Source of the DNA: Austropuccinia psidii
Lineage: Eukaryota > Basidiomycota > Pucciniomycetes > Pucciniales > Sphaerophragmiaceae
Length of the DNA: 64,000 nucleotides
NCBI GenBank assembly: GCA_023105745.1
Contig: JALGQZ010000002.1
Coordinates: 74,441,285 to 74,505,284 of the forward strand
Reading direction: 5' to 3'
Shown here: piece by piece, positions 56,841-64,000 of the stretch
Layout: the number at the start of each line of letters is the position of its first letter
Position numbering within the stretch: position 1 is the first letter of the stretch
Made by a program: the position numbers and the translations under genes
The notes under the pieces: model-generated
What the model saw: only the letters and a program-made list of their open reading frames with translations
Databases searched by the model: none
What the model was told of the DNA's origin: nothing

Positions 56841-57595
56841 GAGATCCATAGGGTATGGTGGCTTGTTGGTGTAAATGATGAACGCAATCATGGAAGCATG
56901 CTGAGTGGCCTTCTCTTCCAAAAGGTTCTCAGGCAAAATTGGTGGGTATATTCCCAATGTTGTGGTTAGGATTTAAGTAATGAGACTCACAAATTAAAGC
57001 CTAATAAGTGGACTATTTAAAACCGGAATTGTATCTTCTGTTTTGGCGACAAAACCATTTTATTTCATATCATTCAAATGGAACACTTTTCTTAGTCCTT
57101 ACCTCATGAGTGTTGAATAGCTCAAAAGTTGACTTTAGTAGGTGTCTCACTAGTCAACTTTATTGAATTTCTCACGGGGAAGTGATTTCATTTGAGTGAG
57201 ATGAAATAATTTGCAATACATCACCTCCTTGAATTTCCCAACAAATCATATTTTGTAAATCCAAGACAAGTTCAATAGATATTTATGGAAGGTTCCAAGG
57301 CTGTTGATGGCCAGGTTTCTTTTGGTCAGCTTGTGGTTCTGAAATGTATTTTTTCTAGAAAATTCACTAACTATTGAACTGATTTAAATTGATATTTAGC
57401 TTCTTTCAAGCTTTCCAATATTCTCCAATATTGATATTACCTAAAAAAGAATCAGTGGACTTGGACTTATTTTACTTCCACCACTTTCAGAACTCCCGCC
57501 TTTTTTCTTCAATATTGATCTTTCTATTCTACAATTTTCAATGAAGTTGTCATTCAACTTTTCACCATCTATTTATCTAAGAAACTACCTCCACT
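56841..57595. other. Upstream region of the gene X paralogue
   Basis: 755 bases, no supported gene. AT-rich toward the right, presumably containing the former promoter. Confidence 0.4.
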
Positions 57596-59672
57596 ATGCC
57601 CCAAACCCCGGGAAATTCAACTGAATTCCATGAAAAAAGAACTTCAGCCCCAGAGAGTGGAAGTGAAATTTCTGATATGGTCAGTATTAATGAATTAGGT
57701 ATTGAAGTAGAGAGCCAGTACCATGAAAATAATCAAGATCCACAAGTTCTTCCAAAATGTGAGTATGCATCCATCTTGAATATTTGGTATCTCTCAAAAC
57801 CTGATATTGTGTCATAGCCTTTATTTCAGGTCAGCCTCAAAGCTCTCAAGAGCCTAATTTTAAAAGCTATCAGAAGGAAAAGACTGTGAAACCTTGTTCA
57901 CCAACAGAAGATGCTGGGAAAGATGAAATAATATTCAGTGGCAAGGTTGAAATTATATCCAAGGAAAAATTTGTCTCAAAAATTGCTCAAAAAATCCAAA
58001 ATGATAGTAAAATTCTGGATTATGTACATCAAAAGATTGCTTAAGCAATGAGCCTCCTCAAAATGCATTTAAACCGTAAGTCTATTACTATTTCAATATA
58101 AAAGTGTCAGAAATGGCTGCTTATAATATATGGATAGGTGTTGAGGTGGGAGAATCTCTAGCTGAAGGATCTCGAGTGGTAATTGAAGTTCCAGGAAAAG
58201 GATCAGCAAAAAGACCAAATATAAATGCCACAAAAAAACCAACAAAAAATTCTGTACCTTTGAAACCGCAAAATATTCCCGGGATAAAGGCGATCAAATG
58301 ATAAATGTTGATGTGGACCATATTGATCATGAACCTCCGCATACTGAAAGCCCCCCATACTCAATGAAGCAATCCATGATGAAAACCCTCTCACCTCTCC
58401 TCAAAATATTCAAGCCTTTCAAGAAAGGGACAAAATTAAACATGATTCAATGGGTCAAGATATTACTGATATAATGCCTGACCCTTAGCCCAAAGTGTCC
58501 TCCTCCCCTAGTGTTCAAGGAATATTTTTATCCCACAATGAAGAGTTTGGAGACATTTTGACTTATCATTCCAATATTACTCAAGAATCATAGAAAAGGG
58601 GGCTTGATAATATCAATGGGACAATTTACCCTCAAATGATGCTCATACATTCCTGCCTGTTGGTATTAAGGTGATAAGTAACCAAGAGCTTAAAATGTTC
58701 ACCTGGCTTGAGGAGCTTGAGATGGCAGGTGAGTTTTATCTTTGTGCATGCTACATGATTATTTTCTGTTGAATTGTTATATAAATTGCAATATATAGGG
58801 TTAGATTTTTTAAGCCAACAGAAACAGAAGCGTTTTTTAATAATAACATTTGGAATCTCAAATTGATGAAGGAATCAGCAAGAACTCCAGATAATCTTCC
58901 AAAATCTGAACACTCCCTCTAAAAAATGGTTCAGAGCCTCCTTTACCCTTTCAATCCAATTAAGCATTCTTGAGAAAATGTTATGTTTGAATCCATTAGT
59001 TTAGTCTCATACAATGTGATTGAATCCAAAGCATATGTGGCACCAACATCAAATTTGACCAATCCTCTTGGACTCAAACAGGGAGCAGTTGAATACTTTG
59101 CCTCCTGCTTGAGTAAATCAAAGCAATGTGCTACACAACTTAGCATTGAAGGTGGTGGGGTTGACAATGAGATATTGACAAAGCCTTGCAAGATCCTGGA
59201 GGATCTAATGGATACAGGTATCCATTTGATGATTGCGTACAACATGGTACATGCACATAAAAAGGTCAAAGTCTATGGCATGAAAGGAAAACTCACGAGC
59301 TTGAAAAACAATGAGGCCATCAAAGATATTTTGACGTGTCACAAGAATCTCGGAATAAATTGAATTTTCTATGGCATATTAGCAGCATTCTGTGCCCCAG
59401 GGGTTCTTGGTTTGATGGTATACTCAGATGACTGGAGAACAAGCTCGGTGAAAGGGGCTTTATCACTAATTGACATTTCCAAAAGACTTTCAGAGGGTAA
59501 AAATCTAGTAAAGCCGGTGTGGCTATGTACTACTAAGTATATATGTAGTTTACTGAATAAGAGTCTTTCAACCCCACTGTACCTCTTAGATATGAGTTTG
59601 CACGATGCTTGGTATTAAACTTTGGTGATGCCTGGGTGGAGAAGCGCAGTCTTAGTACAGATAGATTGTAAT
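57596..59672 (+). pseudogene. Gene X paralogue (degraded)
   Basis: ATG at 57,596 (MPQTPGNSTEFHEK), acidic like gene X exon 1. It has introns at matching places: GTGAGT at about 57,761, GTAAGT at about 58,075 and GTGAGT at about 58,731. Matching blocks are FSGKVEIISKEKF against FGAEIEVITKEQF; FTWLEELEMAG against KEWLEELHA; and DWRTSSVKGALSLIDISKRL against YRISSAKGTLQLLEITSML. TKYICSLLNKSL matches TKYICEILHESF. The end (VLNFGDAWVEKRSLSTD) matches ALDFSEAWQKKHPLESN after a frame change near 59,600. Several stops, for example TAA at about 58,042. Function unknown. The family is present twice here and so appears repeated in the genome. Confidence 0.7.
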
Positions 59673-60444
59673 TTAATTTGAGAAAGTTATTTATGAATTT
59701 AATAATTGTGACATCTATCCTACTACTGCCCGGATGCCTTAGTAGAATATCAATAATAACTACCTTTGTACGGAGACATTCCTCCATTCACCATTGAGAA
59801 TACTCCGACAAGACACAAACTGAGTCAGGCACTTGTGCCTGCAATTAGCTCATGCAGGGGCATTGCCGGAAGTGATAAAACAAAATAATAGGCCAAATTC
59901 CACTGGCTATTCTATAGAGGACTAAGATGATTAGGTATCTGCAGTGGAGTGCATATTGCATTCGTGCATGCTTGCAATAGTCCACATGGTTGGATTTGAA
60001 CATCATTGAATCGGAATATGAATATATCAAATTGAATAATGCAGTATCATCTACATCTTTCAGGCTCAGGTACTTGAGATTGCCAATTTGCAAAATTCAG
60101 ATGTAATCTTTCATTTTTAGCCACAATTAAAAAACATGCATTGACAAAAATCAAATTTAGGTGAAATTAATAATTCACACAATGCTCACTAATCCTTTTG
60201 TTTTGTTTCATTTTCCTGTGCAAGCATGCCATTCACAAAAAAAGGAAAGGAGCATAAAAGGGAGCTTGCGGCAAAGGGTCAGGGTGAGGAAGGAAAGTGT
60301 GAGTTTCTCACTTATTCTCAGTATATATATATATATATATATATGTGGGTTGGAACTTATGTGGCACTCCCATTGGGCCCCATGGAAAAACTTTGGCTTT
60401 AGTTGGTTTAGATAGAGCCAATTCTATGTGGGCTCCAATAGGAA
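59673..60444. other. No gene seen; contains a TA microsatellite
   Basis: A (TA) run of about 12 units at roughly 60,320-60,343. Nothing else was recognised. Confidence 0.5.
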
Positions 60445-62278
60445 TGTAAGGTGTTGATATGAAACTTTTGATTAAGAATCAAGTACTTTTCCTGTCCTCA
60501 AAATTTGTATAAGGTAAAAATAAATTAAAAATAGTAAGAAATATTATTTTTAAGAGAAAACACACCATTTTTATTGTTTATGACTTTATTAGTAGAAAAC
60601 AATAATGTTATAAAGATTTATTGTTTTACCAACAATAAAAATGTATCCAAAAATACTCTACAAGAGGAATTTAAGTCTACAAAAGAAATTTCTTCAAGAG
60701 CAATTTCAATTGGAGTTAATTGAGCAAAGAACTGCAAGCAATTAATTCAAGAACAAAGTCTTTCAAAAGAATATTAAAGATAAAACATGCCCAAAAGTGA
60801 CGAGAGTGAATTTGGAAACAAAGTGACAAAGTTTACAGTGATGAAAGATGCTTTAATTCACTTTTGGGCTGGTTCAGGGGTAAAAATGATTATAAGAGTT
60901 TCGAAAAATTATTATAATGACTTTTTCACGTGGTTAAAAGGTTTGAAATGATTTAAGAAAGGTGGTTTGAATCTTTTATTGATTGGTTTAACAATGTTTA
61001 AACTAATTATAAAAGGAAAAGATTCTAACATGAAGAGAAAAGTGGGGCAAAGAAGACATTCTTTTGTAGCCATCAATTTTCTTACTCCAAAAGTAAAATT
61101 TACTCTTTTCAGTCGTGAAAAACAGTCTTACAACAGAAAAGCCAATTATGGCATCATTGAACCCTGGTTTAGACCAAAAAAGGCTGGTTTAAGCCATTTT
61201 TAGCCATTTTTAGGCATTTTAGACCCTTAAATCAGCCATTACTATAGCAATACCTGGTCTAGAGCCTTCAAAACACGTCAGAATGTGTGTAAGAGGCGTA
61301 GAAACTAGTTGAAACTGTTTTTAATAACATTGTTTCAACTTAAGGGTAGTTTTACCCTCTTGGCAGCAGTCAAAACCACCCTGGTTGGTATCAAAACCTG
61401 ATCATCAATTGAGTCACAGACCCTGTGACTCATTTCCAGGCCAAAAGTGATGAGCTTTTGCATGTATTTTGACATCCCACACCAGTCAGAAAGCACTTTG
61501 GGGGTCTGGCTCCCCCTTAGAGCTAGAGTTCCTTTTCCCCCCCAATTTTAATCTTTCCAATTTATTTTTTCCTTTCATTCCTCATCATGTATTATACTTG
61601 TAATTTACATATGTAATTCAATTGAATTGTACAGTACACTACAGTAGTAATTGATACCTCATATGTAAATCAAAGCTCACCTATGTAATACACGCGCACA
61701 TTTTGACATTTCAATTGAATTCAATTGAAAATACTTTGATTCCTCATAACTTCTAAACTAAACACAACACCTCAATTTTAACACAAAATTTTATGGTTAA
61801 CACCACATGTGGTGTGAATTCAATTAAATTTTTGAGGATTTTCAATTTTTGTATTGAAAATACTAAAAACTTAATTTAAGCTTATTTAGAGTTGAGTTAC
61901 AAAAATTTCACCCAGAGGTGACCCCACCTAATTTTTTATGAGGAATCAAATGGTGAAATAATTTGTATATGTTTATTTATTGGATAAAAAGTTATAATAT
62001 ATTCTATATAGCTTTTTACCAAATATTCCAATTTCACAATTTTTATTAAAAATTCATTTTTACTTAATTTTTACAAGTGAAAATATAATTTCATAATTTC
62101 CAATTTTATTGTAATTTTATTTTTAAATTATAATTAAATTTTGTTTTTTAAATATACATTTGTATTTATATTTCAATTTTTATTTTTATAATATAAATAA
62201 ATTTATTTTATTTATATTTGTGTCTTAATTTATCTTTTGTGGTCTTTTGGGTATATGAAAATACCTCTAAGGCTCACA
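60445..62278 (-). repeat. Solo LTR, family-2-like (1,834 bp)
   Basis: Plus-strand ends TGTAAGGTGTTGATATGAAAC and AATACCTCTAAGGCTCACA, close to the LTR at 16,056-18,222. Flanks AGGAA and AGGGA agree at 4 of 5 bases. Interior AT-rich, no gene. Confidence 0.6.
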
Positions 62279-62325
62279 AGGGAAGTAAAGGATGTGTGCG
62301 GAATAAGGCTCATTGAGCACCTTTC

Positions 62326-63450
62326 ATGTTTCAAAAGGCCTTAGCTTCAAATGGGAGGAAGCAGTATCTGATATCTTGTCTGCCTCAACACAAAGTGATC
62401 CCTCAACCACTCAGGAAGAGTGGGACATCCCAAAAGACAAATGAGGCCAAAACCACCCAAAAGAATAATTTTTCTTCCTCCACTCGACCAAAAGCTCAGA
62501 TATCAATGCCAGTATCAGCAAATATGACCCCAAGTGAAATTCCAAGGGTTGTTGATGTCAATCAGATCAAACGCATTCACTTTGGCCGTGTGGCAATTTT
62601 CTCTTCAACCTGATTACCCATTACCCTTGTCAAATTCAGACCATTCACAACAATGAGTGAAGTCAAGGTTAATCAATGGGATGAATTATCACAATCTTTA
62701 TTTTGCAAAAGAAAATTCACCAACCCAATTGCAACAAATGGGGCATTACTGGCGGGATTTATGTTTGCAATTGGGTGGTGCAAATGCAGCACAAAGAACA
62801 AAAAATTCAGTCTTTATGGGAGTCTTGGGAAAATTGAAAATGCAAAAGATGAATGGTAGAACCGAGGTGCAAATCTTAGCTTGGTGGGTTGCATTTTAGG
62901 TAAACCCTTACAATATGTTGGGGATAAATTCTTTCAAAAGATTCAAACTTGCTTCAAGTCATTGGGGGTTCCTTCCTTTGATCAAGTCAACTATGAAGCC
63001 AATATTTCTGCAAATCATGGGGAATTTGTGTTTTCTTCCACACTCAGTTTCACCATGAATAAATTGAAAAACTCACCTCATATTGATAAGTATGCATCGT
63101 TGTATGCTTTGGGATGGTGGTTTCAAGCTGATAAGTGGACCGGCCAAATTCAAAGAGATGTGACAAAGCGGTGTACAGGGGGAAGATTGATTTTCCCAAA
63201 TGAGCATTTTTGAATTGATCTATCCTAATTTCATGGGCTTATTCAGGTAGTGTGGGCAATTAGTACATTTTTGCATTATACTGGTCCAGCACAGGACAAC
63301 AAAAGCAAGAGACTAGTGGGTATGTCTGCACAATTCTCAAGGAGGTTATAAAAAACAATGTGGTGGAAAAGCTACAGCTATTATGGGATTGCAGAGGGAG
63401 CGGGCTATCACATCAGGGATGGTAATACAAGAACATCCCAGTTCGAATAA
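62326..63450 (+). pseudogene. TET/JBP-like 2OG-Fe(II) oxygenase, second copy
   Basis: One frame covers the whole gene from ATG at 62,326 to TAA at 63,448-63,450, with five in-frame stops (62,611; 62,857; 63,211; 63,226; 63,349) and no frameshift. Domain order: basic, Pro/Ser-rich start; IKRIHFGRVAIFSS (start of the domain); ALLAGFMFAIGWCKC; GCILGKPLQYVG; FTMNKLKNSPHIDKYAS (H-x-D iron ligands); LYALGWWFQADKWTGQ; TGGRLIFPNEHF; IDLS; GLIQVVWA; TFLHYTGP (distal His). It is a different subfamily from the copy in the giant element, but the motifs align. The 3' end and its flank recur at 4,861-5,428. It lies downstream of the gene X paralogue, separated by a solo LTR. Confidence 0.75.
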
Positions 63451-64000
63451 TGTGGTAATCTGGATGTGTCTGTGAAATAGAGGGTGTGGTAATGCACAGT
63501 ATGGTATACACCTGGTTTTGATGGGTTGGAATTGGGGTTATATGGTGGCTCACATGAAAAAGTAGTGAAATGGCTCATGTACGGTGGCATGCCACCGTAC
63601 AGTTTTCCTGGTTCCTTGCTCTTCTTTGAACATGAATCCTTGCACTTTTCCAGGATCCCCACACTTCACATGCAAATCATTATGCCTGTCCCGGATCCCA
63701 ACTCTGTACACGCAAATCCTTATGCTTGTACAGGTTCCTGACCATTCAAGCCACTCCTTCTGCCAGGGCTGGCTCCAAAGAATTCCAAAAATTCCTTATG
63801 CCAGTGAAGGCTTCTGACACTTCACATGCAAATCCTTATGCTTGTACAGGTTCCCAATAATTCAAACAATTCCTTACGCTGGTGCAGGCTTTCAACACTT
63901 CAAATGCAAATCATTATGCTTGTGAAGGTTCCTGACAATTCAGAAAATTTCCTACTCTGATTGAGGCTTTTGACGCTTCACATGCAAATACTAACGCCTG
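63442..64000 (+). repeat. 3' flank of the TET-like gene with 78-bp minisatellite
   Basis: Homologous to the minus strand of 4,861-5,428 starting at TTCGAATAATGTGG. From about 63,700 it is a tandem array of 78-bp units (CACATGCAAATCC(T/A)TATGC). It runs off the window. Confidence 0.8.

Noticed and set aside
56394..56842. Proline-rich proteins in three overlapping plus frames
   Set aside because: All frames stay open because of the C-rich minisatellite; no start context or domain.

Overview
Organism and overall character. The window looks like a transposon-dense rust fungus (Pucciniales). Its AT-rich DNA, short GT-AG introns, Ty3-type polyproteins, TET-like oxygenases and proline-rich minisatellites resemble sequences I remember from myrtle rust (Austropuccinia psidii). 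That species assignment is from memory and was not searched. No ordinary housekeeping gene, rRNA or clear functional tRNA was found. Almost everything is a nest of mobile elements, most of them broken by stops, indels or later insertions.

Left part (1-24.9 kb). 1-3943 is the 5' half of a Ty3-type element on the minus strand (LTR, gag, start of a -1 frame pol). 5.4-9.1 kb holds two direct LTR copies of the same family around a chromodomain stub. 9.1-11.9 kb is the 3' end and LTR of a second Ty3 family (family 2). 11.9-18.5 kb is a Copia pol remnant broken by three copies of a 200-bp MITE, a CACTA-like 890-bp element and a 2.2-kb LTR. 20.3-24.9 kb is an old Mutator-like (MULE) transposase joined to an OTU-protease relic, itself split by a solo LTR with a perfect 5-bp target duplication.

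Central part (24,895-51,194), the main result. A 26.3-kb unit is bounded by 140-bp terminal inverted repeats and an exact 8-bp target duplication (TTATTTTA). It inserted into the OTU part of the older MULE, which resumes at 51,203. Inside are, from left to right: a SNF2-family ATPase gene (minus), a TET/JBP-like 2OG-Fe(II) oxygenase gene (minus), a 1.8-kb array of perfect GC hairpins in A/T tracts, a tRNA-derived SINE, an unrecognised intron-containing gene here called X (minus), and a MULE transposase fused to an OTU cysteine-protease domain (plus). I read it as a giant MULE whose cargo is chromatin and DNA-modification machinery. The oxygenase plus SNF2 pair recalls kinetoplastid JBP2. Later a complete 10.7-kb Ty3 element inserted just before the DEAH box of the SNF2 gene (TSD GTACC), and a solo LTR inserted in the transposase N-terminus (TSD ACTCC). 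All cargo genes carry in-frame stops, so this copy is dead.

Right part (51.2-64 kb). A Ty3 family-1 pol relic is followed by the 5' end of a family-3 element (LTR, primer-binding site, gag remnant) holding a 507-bp MITE with an 8-bp TSD. Then come a proline-rich minisatellite, a second copy of gene X (57.6-59.7 kb), a solo LTR, and a second TET-like oxygenase pseudogene (62.3-63.45 kb). The order X then TET repeats the transcriptional order in the giant element. The 3' flank of that second oxygenase recurs inverted at 4.86-5.43 kb.
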